A stretch of DNA of 64,000 bases from Epiperipatus broadwayi. Its lineage: Eukaryota; Onychophora; Udeonychophora; Euonychophora; Peripatidae. The position numbers and the translations under genes were made by a program. Each line of letters opens with the position of its first letter. The first letter of the stretch is position 1. Location: contig JAQFVV010012490.1 in the NCBI GenBank assembly GCA_028023455.1, forward strand, positions 3,038,001-3,102,000, given 5' to 3'. The notes below the pieces were generated by a model that was not told the DNA's origin, made no database searches, and saw nothing but the letters and a program-made list of their open reading frames with translations. This document shows, piece by piece, positions 46,201 through 58,374 of this stretch.

Positions 46201-49200
46201 TAGCGATCAATATATTGCACTAGTCATCTCTTCCTTGCAGATTATTTCCATAAGAGACTAAGTAAAAATATTTGCATCTCGTACATTTCAAACGGCAATA
46301 TTAATCTCAAAGTTCAGTATTAAAATAATACTATGCCATTTTTTCCCCTCAATTTTATGTAATAAAGATAACTGAATGAATACCAATTAGTTATATTTAC
46401 CAGTTATCTCATATGTAAGACACAATTATATGGAAATTAATTTATCCTTTGTTTCGAGTCCCCCAAGGCATATTTATAAGAACGGATTTTCTTAGCTTTA
46501 AACACTCATTTTTACTTAAATAAAGAATTATGCAATGAAGGAGAACATATAAAGACAACACACATTAACTCCCAGAATGGCAATACCCTGTACTAGCTCA
46601 ACATTATATTTTAACTGGGGGGGGGGGGGAGTATTAACAAACAATTGGAAAATAGATATGGAATGATATTAAGTTTGGTTACATTTGTTTTTAATATTTA
46701 ATAAATTATGGAAAGGACTAATTGCTAAATATGTATTTTTTTTTAATAAAAAATATCAATTTATTTTGGACAAAACAACTAATAATGAAATCTGACAAAA
46801 CTATAATTTCCCCCAAAAAGGTTATATATCTTCCTCTGCCAAATATGAATAATAATAAAAAATATATATAATAAACTCAATAAATTCCCCTTTTTCCATT
46901 ACCTGGTTATACATTAAATATATTTATCCCCCCCCCCCCACACTTTCCTTTTCCATTTGTATTTTGCACCCACGTATCTGTGGACTGGTGTACAATTACA
47001 CATATACATATGGACTTTTTACAGTCAATAACAAAGAAAAAAGAATAAAACAAAATTTCACAATCTGTTATTGGCCTTTGGTGTATTCTAGGCTAATCTT
47101 GACCACAGACAATTCATGCGTTTACCATTCATATATATATATATCATTAACGTCTTTTCCTTAGGTATTCAAGGAACTGCATTTGCTTTAAAATTTCACC
47201 TTTCATTCAGTTGAAATCTCAATTTAACTTTCATTTTTACTTACCTTGACCTAAACCATTTTCCCAAAGATTATGTTGGTACAATTGTAAAGTGTGAAAA
47301 GCATATTTCAAAGCCTGCAAGTTTTCCCCATTACAGGAACCATAAATGCAACAAAAAGATAGAAAACTGAAGAAACACCAGCACAAACAAAAAGTTCAAT
47401 AGAGTAACTATTTCAAAAACTTTTTTATAATTTCTTTACATAAAAGAATTATGCTGACTCACCATGCAGGTGATCAATATTCACATTTTATTTTTCTTTC
47501 AATTTGTACACAAAGAAAAATTTTTTTTATTTATCTTACTATCTTTAAATAGCCTGTAATTAAAAGTTTTTTAAATAAGTTGCCTGATTTGACTGCGAAA
47601 AAAAAAAAATCTTGTACACTGAATCAGTACAAGGTTTTATCATTAGTTAACATATCACTTTAAAAAAATTCTTATGTAATTACCCAGTAGTAATTAATGA
47701 AATACTGAGGTAATTACTTGTAGTACACAACCTAATGATATTTCTAAAGATGGTAACAAAAAAGAAAAGATTACATCTTTTTAACAAAAAAAAAAAAAAT
47801 TTTAAAAGAAAATTTTGTTTCACATTAAAACAAAATGACAACAAAAATACAATTTATAGAATGCATGTACACACTTTTTGATCCACAGACAAATCTGTAC
47901 TTAAACTTCTTATGTAATATATATATATATTGACTATGGTTTATTTATATTACAGTACTTCAAACTTTGTGAAGAGGTTCAAATCTTAATCTCCATCACA
48001 ATACCCCCCTCCCAATTAGTAAGTCAAAATGGGAATAAACATTTTTACGACTCAATTATTCAGATTTTGTACTCATTTCATGGTCTTTGCCAACTATATT
48101 TTATCAATTTCCCATCATGATTATCAGAGATTCCAAAATTAACCACAAAAAAAAAAATTATGCTTTCGTATAACAACCTTGCTCTTACTCATTTTTCATT
48201 CTATTTCTTTTAACACTTACTACCATCAATCCCTTCTATATACCAACACAATTCGAATGGCATACAAAAATTTTTCTTAAATAAGGATTATAACTAACAC
48301 CAACATTAATACAAAAAAGTACTTTGCTCCCCACTTCCATTACATTAAGTATATATGCCTCCACATCTCTAATGCACACCTTCATTCTTGAACCATATCA
48401 AGGACTTCCAGGGATAGAGTACGCTATCACAATTGGACATAGTGTAGTGGAAAAGAGATTCACCGATGAGCCTTGCTCACCTAGGATTAAATGAGTAATG
48501 GTAATTATGGCACCAAAAAGAAATTAAATTGCACAACTTCAATATTCCTGCACCACACAAGAACCCCTACAATACACCAAACTAATTGTTTCAACAGTAA
48601 AAAGAAAAATCCCTATAGCCTTATATTTATCATCACAATGTTAACTGAATTAGCAAATAATTGCTACTTTTGTAACTCATTAAATTATTTTTCTCAGGTG
48701 TCATAGCATCGGCTGGGACACGAACCCGCAACCCGGGCAACTGCTTGTAAGGCAGTCGTGCTGACCTCTAAACCACCAATGCAAGACCATTAAATTTTTA
48801 TTTTATTTTATCTTTTCTTCAACACCAACAAAAAGAATACAAAACAAAAATAGAAAAGGTAGCTAGTATACATATTACACGGATACCCTTTCCCAACATG
48901 ATTATACACCAAAACTCTATGCTACCAAAATAAAATATTTTTTTATTACATATTAATTTGCTGCACCTTTCATGTTATCCCGAAGTGTGCCAAACATTAC
49001 TGTGTTGCACTTTCCAAGTTATTTGAGTTCAACCATATGTGCCAAAAATTACAGTACCAATTATCTCTTCCTTGCAGGTTATTCCCATAAGAGACTAAAA
49101 AATATTTGAACCTCATACACTTCAAATGGCAATATAAACTGTTACAAACACATGGTTTATTTCAAAGTTCGGTAGTAAAATAATACTGCCCCATTTTCTC

Positions 49201-52200
49201 AATTTTATGTCGTGAAGATAACTGAACTAATACTAATTAGTTCTGTTTCTCAGTAATCTCATACATACATACAATTATATGGAAACATCTTTCATTTCGA
49301 GTTCCTCAAGGCATATTTATAAGCACTGATTTTCTTATCAGCCTTAAGCATCCATTTTTACTTAAATAAAGAATTATGTAGTGAGGGAGAACATATAAAG
49401 ACAACTCCTAGTATGGCAATCTCCTATATTAGCTCAACGTTATATTTTAACTCTGGGTAAATGCTACTGATAAACAATTGGAAAATACACATGGAACGAT
49501 ATTAAGTTTGGTTATATTCATTTTTATTATTTAATAACAAATCGTGGAAAGAATTGACGGCCAAATATGTATTTTTTTAATAAAAAATATCAATTTATTT
49601 TAGACAAAAGAACTAATAACAAAATCTGACAAAACTATCATTTCTCCAAATATAGCTTATATATATCCCTCCACTAAACATGAGTAATAATAAAAAAATA
49701 TATAATAAATCCAATAAATTCCCCATTTGCCATTACCTGGCTATACATTAAATATAATATTTAGCCCCCCACCCCTTTTTACCATTTGCATTTTGTACCT
49801 ATATATCTGTGTCTGTTGACCGGTGTATACAATCGCACATATACATATGAATTTTTATATTCAATAGTAAAGAATAAAAAATTTCACAATCTGTTATAAA
49901 ATGAATACTACAAAAAAATTAACAAAAACACAAATTGAAATAAAAAATATAAATTTTGTTTAACTTACTTCCTGGGAATATGACAATAAAAAAAAAATGT
50001 AAGTTTACTTATGTATGTATGTTTTATTTTATAGAATGTTCAAATCTTTTCTTCTGTGGATTTCAAAATGGCCTTCAGTGTATTCTAAGTTCGGCTACAG
50101 GCAATTCATGTGTTTACCATTCACATGTATTATTAATGTCTTCTTAGATATTTAAAGGAACTGCATTTGCTTTAAAATTTCATTTTTCATTCAATTGAAA
50201 TCTTAATTTAGCTTTCATTTTTATTTATATCTTGACCAAAACCATTTCCCCAAATGTTATGTTGGTACAACCATAAGCTAGCAAAAAGCACATTTCGTAG
50301 TCAGTCTTTTAGCAAAATTTTTTTTATTCTCCCTTATGGGAAAGTCATAAATACAACAAAAAGTTAGGAAGTCAAAAAAAAACACCAGCACGAACAAAAA
50401 GTTCAATAGAGTCACTATTTCAAAAACTTTTCCTTTTTATAACTTCTTTACATTAAAGAAAATGCTGACTCACAATGCAGGTGGTCAGTATTCACATTTT
50501 ATCTTTCTTTCAATCTTGTACACAAAGAAAACAAATTTTACATTTTATTTATACTACTATTTTTAAATAGTCTGTAATTAAATTTTTTTTAAAGAAGTCA
50601 ATCACCTGATTTGATTACAAACAAAATAAAAATTTTGTACACTGAACCAGTATAAGATTTATTTTACATCACTTAGATAAAAAAAAATCTCATTAATTAA
50701 TCCATTATAGGATTTACATGCTTTTCACTTTTCTTTCAAAAAACATTTTCTCTTTAGTTAACATTCTACATATCACTTAAAAAAAATTATTATGTAATTA
50801 CCTGATACTAATTAATGAAATGCTGAGGTAATTACCTGAAATACATAACCTAATGACATTTCTAAAGGTAGTAAAAATATATATATAAATTTTGTTTCAC
50901 ATTAAAACAAAATTATAAGACAAAAATATAATTTACAAAATACATGTACACACCTTTTGATCCACAGACATAATGTACTTAGTTTAAACTCTTTATATAT
51001 ATATTTTGAATAAGGTTTATTTATATTTTAGTATTTCAAATCTTGTGAAGGGGTTCAAATCTTGATCCCCATCACAATTCTTGAAAATTAACATCATATT
51101 TTTATTAAGTTGTGAAAAGAGTGAATTATTTTTATAGCTTTAAATTTAAAGATAAAATCTACATTTCATAAAATTATAATAGATTCCCACAATTATATAG
51201 ATGTACATATACATAACATGAGTGGTACCAACACTTTGCAATTTCCATTCTTTTTAAAAATTTTCCTACAGAAAGAAATATATAATAAATTCATAAAAGT
51301 AGCAATATGTTAATAATTTTCTGCCTTTTGATTACTAAGAAAATCAGAATAACTATCCATAATCGATGCAAAATGAATCAAAATAACAATTTTAAATCAT
51401 TAAATAAAATAAAAATTTTTTTTAACTATCAATATATCAATTGGGGAAAAAAAATGAATTTTTTGTTTTTGAATATTTTTAAAATGAAATGCCAAATATA
51501 AGTAAAAATAGTAAATAAATTATTGGGATATTTATAATCATAATACTAATCTTTTTCCTTAAATATACATAAGAAAATGAATAAAAAAAGCACACATAAT
51601 TTTTATTATAAATACAAAATATTCATTGCTAATTTACTTTTCAATCACTTTACAATGATCTTAATAATTATAAATTAATATGAACATACTAAAAGTGACA
51701 ATGTTAAAAAAAGCAGAGTATCAATATTCTACATGTAAATTTTCCCACAATTTATTAATTACTTATAATCTCATAAAATTTATAAAAAAATTGTGAATAT
51801 GAACAAAATATGAACTGAAATAATTATGATTATATTTTTATAAATTGGATCAATAAGAGCATCTTTAACATCAGATGGACTTCATGGATCTACATATTCT
51901 TAAAAAAAAATCCATTTGTTTTGAAGCCATATTAAAGCATTCCAAGAGATACTCATCAGAAACTACATCTTTCTGAGTTAAAAGTGACAAAATATTTTGA
52001 AACTTCATAAAGCTAAATATAATTAAATATTAGTTATTGGAGTTCTTGTATGATTATTCGCACAGTAGCAATTCTCTCCATACAGTAATGCCATTCAGTA
52101 CAAGCCATAGTAATCAATGGATGCCAGGTATGTGAATCAAAATCCCATGTGATTATTATGATTATTCAAATGATCAAAATATTTTATTTGTTCAAATAAA

Positions 52201-55200
52201 GATTATATCACTTTTTAAATCCATGTCCCTTTCAAAAAAAAAACAACAATGACTAAATAGATCATGATCAAAATATAATATCTCCTTTACAGTTTTAATA
52301 CATCAATCATTCGGTAGTTATTTTATAGACATCCATGCCAAGAGATGGCGCTGTTTTTCTTGAAAAAATATAACTTGATGAACATTCCCAGGCCTTTTTT
52401 TTAAAAATTTGAATTCCTTGTTTTTGACTTTTTTTTTGAATTAAAAATAAATTAAACACAAATTTTATTTTATTTTTATTAACATCAACAAATAATAAAT
52501 AAATATAAAATAAAATCAATATATTGTAAAATTTCTACAGTATATTGTAACATTTGTGCTTTGGCTTGCGGCTTTTTTAAAAAAATAACTTCAACAACAA
52601 GATGAATTTACAGTGTTTTATACACAATTAAAAAGAACATAAACAAACTCAAAAGTTAGTAGGCATTTTTTTATTTTGCCGCTTTTTAAAAAAAATAACA
52701 TCAATAAAATGATATACTGTTTTAAACACAAATAAATCACATAAACAAAATCGAAACTTCGTAGACTTTTTTTTTTTTAAAGTTAAACTTAGTAAACTTT
52801 TTTTTAAAAAGTTATGATGCTTTTTTATTTGTAAAAATAACATTTTTTTTACTATTTTAAAACAAATTTCAAAGTTATTAAGCTTCTTTTTTTTTTTTTG
52901 ATTACACAAATAAACCAAAAATAATGGGGAAGTATGGAGGTGTTTATTATATCTATAAAGATATTACATACGGGATAGAGAAAGGTGAATAATTCCGTGT
53001 GTGTAAATTTAAAAAATCAGATATATTAATCTTTAACTGAGGTTTAAAGTTTATATCTGTGCTAGAGATAATCTCTAGTTTCGAATATGATTAGTAATAA
53101 TCATTAGTGAAATGGATGGCGTCGAGGTTGTGAGTGGAGGGAATTTGACAATGGTAAATGAAAATGTAACAAATAAATCACACAAACAAATTTTAAACTT
53201 AGTAGGCTTTTTTTTTAAAAAAAAAAAACAATCAACAAATTCAAAGTTATTTATCTTTTTTTTTTTTGGTTACACAAATAAATAACACAAACAAACTTTT
53301 TTGGATTGCCGCTTTTTTAAAAAACCACCACCAATAAGTTCAAAGTTATTAAGCTTTTTTTTTTGGTTACACAAATAAAGAACACAAATAAATTTTAAAT
53401 TCAATGGGGTTTTTTTTTTTTGAATTACTGTTTTTTTTTATAAACTAACATTAACAAAAATAAAACTTATTACGCTTTCTTTTTGTTTTTTCCTATAAAA
53501 GATAAACAAATTGATACAGGATTAAAAATAACATTGACTAAGTTTAATAACATTTTTTAAAAAAACAACAACAAAGTTAAAACTTAGTAGCCTTTTTTTT
53601 TTTTACTTGCCGATTTCTTTAAAAACTCACATCGACAAAAATAAAAGTTGTTACGAATTTTTTTTTTTTTGATATAAAGATAAACAACTTTAAAAAGGAT
53701 TAAAAATAACATTGGCTAAGTTTAAAACGGCACACCCCCCAAAAAAAAAATCCATTGTGGAGGCAGTACTTTCCTGATGGTTCTTTCTCTGGCTAAAGAG
53801 AGTTTCATCAACCTCAACTATCAAACCGGGCCTGCCCATTTGACAGCATGGTTGAGATGACAAACTCTCAGAGCACAACTCACACAGACCATTGGTCAAA
53901 TGCAAAACGGAATTTTTGCCTAGGCCCAATTCTTTCTGGACAGCTTCGAAGGTTAGGTTTTCACGGCTCCAGTAATATATTAGACGTATAGCTTTAACCA
54001 ACGGTATTCCGGAGCCATCAAACCAAGTGAGATTTCTAACGGAAACCGTTCTACTGCATGAACGAGATGAACATCTAAACTGACATGTACTTTTTTTGAT
54101 CCTAAATTTCATTGAGACTCCACATTTGCATTTCTTTGAATGTGGAAGTACATTCTTGCTTTGCAAAAAGGCCACAGCATCACATCCTGTTGTTGGTAAA
54201 TCACACAATCGAACAACGTCTGGGTTTTATTGCGCCATTATTATTTTCTCGTGGAGGTTCTCGCGTAAATGCTACTTGACTCATTAACTATTTACGAGTA
54301 TGTTAAGACATACCCTTGGCCAATGTTTTGCACATTAAAATTTCACTACAGAAGTGTGTAAACAGTCCGTTAATTATGAAATACTTCAATCGCGTGATTT
54401 CAATAAATATATAAAAAAAATTAAAGTAAAAATAAGAACATTGATTACTTGAATTAAACACACCCTCACACTTCACCATAAAAAAGTGTAAAGTGTGCAA
54501 TTCGGCATAAAGAAATTACTGCGATGATGTAAACACGGCTGCGAAATGTCGGCCGCGTAAACGGCATTTTTATGTGTTTTAGCACATAAATTGCGCCTTC
54601 CCGTGGCGTGAATGTCTATAAAACAACTACCAATCATTCTTAATATGTATATAAGAATTGCAACTGTTTTTGTCATATTGAAAACTATTTGGATGAAATC
54701 TGAAGAGCAAAGACAGTCCCTCTTACATTGGTGATATTCATGTGTGGACACATTGACTACTGGATCAAAGAATCTGGGAGCATTCCCAATGGAGAAATAT
54801 AAAGATAAAAAAAAAGCAAAAAAAATTTTGCACAGTTCTGCCTGATATTTTCTTCCTGAATAAATATACAATAAATAAATAACTACATTAAATAAACTTA
54901 CTTTCTGTCTTTCACTTCTGTATCAATCAAATTTCTTTTTCGCAAGCTTTTGAGACGATCTTCCAACATATTTCCTTGTGGCTATAAATATATAAAAAAT
55001 AATAAATATTAATAATGTTTTCAAATAATTTATATATAAATTCTCAAAACATCAAATTTGTAGAATATTTATCTTTTAGAATTTCTACATTTAACATCCT
55101 TAACTTTAATAATGTGAGATAGTCATCAATTTGGAATTACAGGATTATATATTAAAAATATATTTGTCATTGAATATAATATAATCAATATCAAAGATAT

Positions 55201-56451
55201 GCTGCACTCTATATGTGATATAGTGTGAAAGTTTAGATAATTTTAATAATGTATTTAGATCAATCTAAAATTTTATTAGTTATATTTACACCATAATTAA
55301 TAACCATCATCATACTAATCATTCACTTTTGTATATTGAGGATAATTATTTAATTCTATCTCAATTTCTTTTAAAAACAGACGAGTCAAGATGTCTTAAT
55401 GAATCATGGAAATAAATTTTTGAGATTGAGAATAATTATAATTACCAATACAAAAAACAATATCAATGCATTAGCTTATTAATATTACAACTCAATATAA
55501 TATAATTTATTTTATTTAATCTTTAAAACTAGTCTACAGTTTTGACTGATCAACAGTCTTTCTCAGAACTGTGAATATATAATGCATATAAATACCATTA
55601 CTTAAAAATTATATATATATTAAAATATACATTATAAGAATTATTTATAAAAAATTTAATTTAAATTTGATTTTTATATGGAATTTATTTCATTTTATTT
55701 ATGTCTAAACATTCTAATTTAATTTTAAATTTAACTTTTAATATCTCGTATATAACTAGTATCTTTTATAACTTTTGTGTCATATTATTTTTTAAAAATA
55801 TAATTTTACAATACTATTATAACTATCATTAACATTTTTATTTCAACTAAATCATAATTTGTAGTCTCTATACTATAACATTTAAATTATTTAAAAATTA
55901 TATGTTTTTGCTTGTTTTTACTTTAAAATATTTAACTTGTCAAAGAATGAAGAATTATAGTTAAGTGATTTTAAATTATTAGCAAAAAATGTCTTAAAAT
56001 AAATCTTGTCCTCATGTAATAGTCATAATTAGTGATCTATAGAGAAATATCAGATTAAATTTAAAAAAATTAACAGCAAAAAGATAATTGTTTACAAAAA
56101 TTCAATATTTGTTACTAGATAATTATAAAGTTACAACTATTGTTTTTTAACTATACTTTAAAACAATTAACAAATGTTTCTGTACATCATGATGTAATAA
56201 TTGGATCCCTCATTCTTATATACTATCTAAACTAAACCACAATAAGAACCAGCAATCCTGATATTTCATATTGTTTTATTATTAAAAATAACTATACAAT
56301 ATATAAGATTAATAATTATTTCAAGTAGTATCAATTTAATTAACTTTATTTTTTAAAATATATAATTTAACAACTACTACTTACTCTAAGTCTTCTTAAA
56401 CTCCCTGGCAATTCTGTTGTTAACAAAACAGGTATTGAAGATGGGATGTAT
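43155..56451 (-). CDS. NOP53: NOP53/GLTSCR2-like ribosome biogenesis protein (C-terminal three exons)
   Basis: Three minus-strand exons, 56451-56385, 54981-54902 and 43212-43155, join in frame. NOP53 is a nucleolar protein that binds the maturing 60S subunit near 5.8S/25S rRNA and helps recruit the exosome-linked helicase. The match rests on YIPSSIPVLLTTELPGSLRR, then LRPQGNMLEDRLKSLRKRN and LIDTEVKDRK. These correspond to the family's conserved C-terminal signature, in which a Leu-Ser/Gly-Ser-Leu-Arg-x-Leu stretch is followed by PEGN-x-L-x-DR-x-KS-x-x-(K/R)RN. The last exon adds PPPPRMKQYEPWPIKRIT and a stop. The upstream, Lys/Glu-rich part of the protein was not found in the window. Recognition is from a short stretch, so the family call is good but not certain. 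Confidence 0.75.
43213..46215. other. Last intron of the NOP53-like gene, right-hand 3 kb
   Basis: AT-rich, no gene or recognisable element. Confidence 0.4.
46216..48002 (+). repeat. Long direct duplication, copy 1
   Basis: Starting TCATCTCTTCCTTGCAGATT and ending CTTTGTGAAGAGGTTCAAAT plus about 20 bases, this segment parallels 49056-51077 along its length with many small changes. It holds runs of G (46618-46629) and C (46929-46939). No protein frame is conserved between the copies. Confidence 0.8.
48003..49055. other. DNA between the two duplicate copies
   Basis: This is AT-rich DNA carrying a tRNA-derived retroposon. The short frame 48491-48706 overlaps that retroposon and is not a gene. 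Confidence 0.4.
48687..48787 (-). mobile_element. Short tRNA-derived retroposon 2
   Basis: On the minus strand it starts GGTCTTGCATTGGTGGTTTA and ends GATGCTATGACACCTGAG plus a short A tract. A 9-bp direct repeat, CATTAAATT, flanks it (48678-48686 and 48788-48796). CTGC-CTTACAA-GCAG forms a clean anticodon arm with TAC (valine). GCATTGG pairs with CCGATGC, and a box-B-like GGGTTCGTGTCCC is present. It shares ends (GGTC...CATTGG, TGACAC) with the copy at 29.8 kb. Confidence 0.78.
49056..51077 (+). repeat. Long direct duplication, copy 2
   Basis: It begins TTATCTCTTCCTTGCAGGTT and ends CTTGTGAAGGGGTTCAAATC plus a few bases. Shared landmarks include CAAGGCATATTTATAAG, GAGAACATATAAAGACAAC, TATCAATTTATTTT and CACATATACATATG. 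Relative to copy 1 it has an extra segment at about 49898-50065. The offset between copies is close to 2840 bp. Confidence 0.8.
51078..52071. other. Intron DNA without recognised content
   Basis: AT-rich, with no coding or repeat structure seen. Confidence 0.4.
52072..52155 (+). mobile_element. Hairpin-ended retroposon, one-arm fragment D
   Basis: TCTCTCCATACAGTAATGCC, then AGTAATCAATGGATGCCAGG and AAAATCCCATG match one arm of copies A-C. The complementary arm is missing, so the fragment is truncated. Confidence 0.7.
52305..54639 (-). mobile_element. Merlin-like DNA transposon 2, with target duplication
   Basis: The ends are GGTAGTTATTTTATAGACAT (from 52313) and, on the other strand, GGTAGTTGTTTTATAGACAT (from 54631). 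A perfect 8-bp duplication AATCATTC lies at 52305-52312 and 54632-54639. The minus strand carries a transposase frame at 54208-53690. The rest (about 52390-53690) is a degenerate tandem array with recurring AAACTTAGTAGGCTTTTTTT and CACAAATAAA units. Confidence 0.9.
53690..54208 (-). CDS. Merlin transposase (ISXO2/IS1595-type DDE), C-terminally truncated
   Basis: The frame gives 172 residues, against roughly 300 for a full transposase of this group. Residues 33-56 contain CKCG and RCSSRSC, an N-terminal zinc ribbon. Residues 60-125 form the helix-turn-helix-like linker (WFDGSGIPLVKAI, ELGLGKNSVLHL). GLIVEVDETLFSQRKN holds the first catalytic Asp of the DDE domain, followed by FFFGGC where the family has a (W/F)-V-F-G-G strand. 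After this the frame runs into the tandem array, so the second Asp and the Glu are lost. It is probably inactive, although the preserved frame suggests fairly recent decay. The plus-strand frame 54096-54287 is a shadow. Confidence 0.85.
   Translation of the reverse strand: MCDLPTTGCDAVAFLQSKNVLPHSKKCKCGVSMKFRIKKSTCQFRCSSRSCSRTVSVRNLTWFDGSGIPLVKAIRLIYYWSRENLTFEAVQKELGLGKNSVLHLTNGLCELCSESLSSQPCCQMGRPGLIVEVDETLFSQRKNHQESTASTMDFFFGGCAVLNLANVIFNPF
54640..54871 (-). pseudogene. Possible C-terminal piece of an ISXO2-type transposase
   Basis: The minus-strand frame contains NAPRFFDPVVNVSTHEYHQ. In Merlin/ISXO2 transposases the corresponding stretch has F-V-D-P-x-T-G-x-H-T before the catalytic Glu region. 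The match is short, and the piece lies just outside transposon 2's target duplication. It would therefore be an older copy into which the element inserted. A chance resemblance is possible. Confidence 0.35.
54902..54981 (-). CDS. NOP53: NOP53-like exon (second from the 3' end)
   Basis: The acceptor TATTTATAG precedes 54981 and the donor GTAAGTTT follows 54902 on the minus strand. It encodes PQGNMLEDRLKSLRKRNLID and TEVKDR plus two bases. The P-x-GN-x-L-x-DR-x-KSL-x-KRN pattern is the strongest NOP53 signature in the window. Confidence 0.85.
54982..56384. other. NOP53-like intron
   Basis: This is an AT-rich U2-type intron between the two NOP53-like exons. No element was recognised. Confidence 0.5.
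56385..56451 (-). CDS. NOP53: NOP53-like exon (third from the 3' end)
   Basis: On the minus strand the acceptor TTTCTTCGCAG precedes 56451 and the donor GTAAGTAG follows 56385. After one base completing a codon it encodes YIPSSIPVLLTTELPGSLRR and LR, ending on a full codon. The longer frame running through it at 56688-56386 is in another register and is not the gene. Confidence 0.75.
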
Positions 56452-57499
56452 CTGCGAAGAAACAGTATTAATTTTCATACAGTAAATATATATGCATACG
56501 TTTATTACAATAATAATAATCATAAAATTCATTATCTGTAATTTTGGGACAGAGTTTAGGATTATTGGTGTGGCATTTTTCTCACATAAATATATATTTT
56601 TAATTTTATTCACAGGAATTAGCATTATTTTTTTGCAAATGACAATAAATATGATTTTTTTTCCATTTTCTGATAATGAATAAAGCAACTGATAGGAATA
56701 AAAATTTATTTGATGATTTTAGTTAGAAATTTTAAATATTAAGTTAATTTTAAAATTTGTTTCGTTATATGTATACAAACATATACCTTTTTTCTAATTT
56801 ATAGTTTTATTAAAGCTATATTAACAAGTATAAAAACATAGACAAAAATTGTCTTAGTAATAACTTTTTTCTTTAATTTCATATATAATTGTAATTATTA
56901 TTTAATTTTAGTAGAATACACAATGTTAGTTTAATTATTTCATTAGAATGAATCTAATGATGGAAATAAAATTTTACTATTGAATTTTCTAAGAAATTTG
57001 AAATATATTTGTTCTTTTTTTTTTTTTAATGTTTTAAACATATATTGTATATAAATTGTTATAAACTAAGTTACTGTTAATTTATGATGTTTGATTTTAA
57101 AAAAAAAATATTTACCTTTTTTGTACTGGAATAGAAAAATCTTTAATTAAAAAAAAAACAAACCCCGCAACAATACATTAATAAATCATGGGTTCAAGTC
57201 TCAGAAATAATGATATTTTCTTTTACAGTTAAAAATTGCAACACGCATATAACTAATCCAGATTGAACTGGGATATTTATCCTTTGGCACAACTTGGATT
57301 TTGAATTATAAGAATTGAAATTGAGCATACACTCTAACTATACAATCACTTTGACAGACACAAGTTCTGGAAACTATGGTAATCAATCTGCATTGAGAAA
57401 AATATAACCAAGTTTGTCTCAATGATAATATTTCATGTGATCTATTATATCTCATTTAAACCATTAGGGTTAGTCATGAAATAGAATAATCACTACATA
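56452..57499. other. Upstream intron DNA of the NOP53-like gene
   Basis: AT-rich, with no further NOP53 exon detected. Confidence 0.35.
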
Positions 57500-57800
57500 T
57501 TGAAGCTGTAAATATGGTTGTACATATTTGTGCTTCACCTATTGCTAATTATACAACTACCAACAAGGGTTTGAATCTTCCCCTGTTGCTAATTATATAA
57601 CTACCTACACAGATTTGAACCCAACTCACATGTAATTAGCACCAGTAACTAGCGATAGGTGATAGCATAGATATGTTATAATGGACCGGGAAAATTCAGG
57701 TCTTACCGTATCTACCATACAAGGGTGCCACCAGGCCATTCAAACCTAGAAAATTTATATAAAAGACAGATACTTACAGTAAGATCCAATTTTTAAATAA
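57500..57800 (-). repeat. Probable SINE-like repeat with a tandem block
   Basis: Two units near 57540-57620 (TTGCTAATTATACAACTACC and TTGCTAATTATATAACTACC) are each followed by a box-B-like sequence, on the minus strand GGGTTCAAATC and GATTCAAACCC. The adjacent DNA up to 57800 is less AT-rich. I do not recognise a family. Confidence 0.4.
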
Positions 57801-58002
57801 ATACGACCGAAATGCCCCAGTCACTAGCTCGCGGAGCAGCAGAGATAATATATATTTTAATTTTAAAGAAATAAAGATAATAAAAAATAAGAATAAGCCA
57901 CTGCCAGATTAACAATACACAGAAACATTTATTTTGCAAATATATAAAATTCAGAATTATTTATTTTAGTATAACTTTTACTTTAGAATTTAATTTACAT
58001 TT

Positions 58003-58374
58003 TAACTTTTTATTTTAGAAATTCGCACAGATGAATTAATTAATATTTTATTAGAGGGTCGAGTATGGATAGACTACAATAGATTGCACTTGAAAAAGAA
58101 ATATTTTATATTTAACCTCAGATCAAAAGTTCGCAAACTAACGCCAATCTATCTGATATATCGATGTATTCAATGCAGCATGAATACGACAGCACAGTAC
58201 CGTACTGTCAGAAATATACATCTAAACAGCACGGTTATCGAGAAGAAATGTCTCTCGTCCAGTACAGGAATGCTTCGTTTGTCTGGCGAGAAGAATAAAA
58301 AAGAAAACTCCATAGAAAGGGATTGTGATCCTTTTTACCATCTTACCATCCCATTCTATAGGCTAAAGGGGTGA
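58003..58374 (+). other. Unassigned 372-base open frame in a GC-richer patch
   Basis: The open stretch begins after a TAA near 58000, follows an acceptor-like TTTTATTTTAG and starts EIRTDELINILLEGRVWIDY. It continues about 120 codons with Lys/Arg-rich sequence to a stop at 58374. No ATG heads it and no domain is recognised. It may be part of a repeat. Confidence 0.2.

Noticed and set aside
56386-56688. 100-codon minus-strand frame over a NOP53-like exon
   Set aside because: It reads the exon in the wrong register. The correct register matches the family and joins in phase with the next exon.
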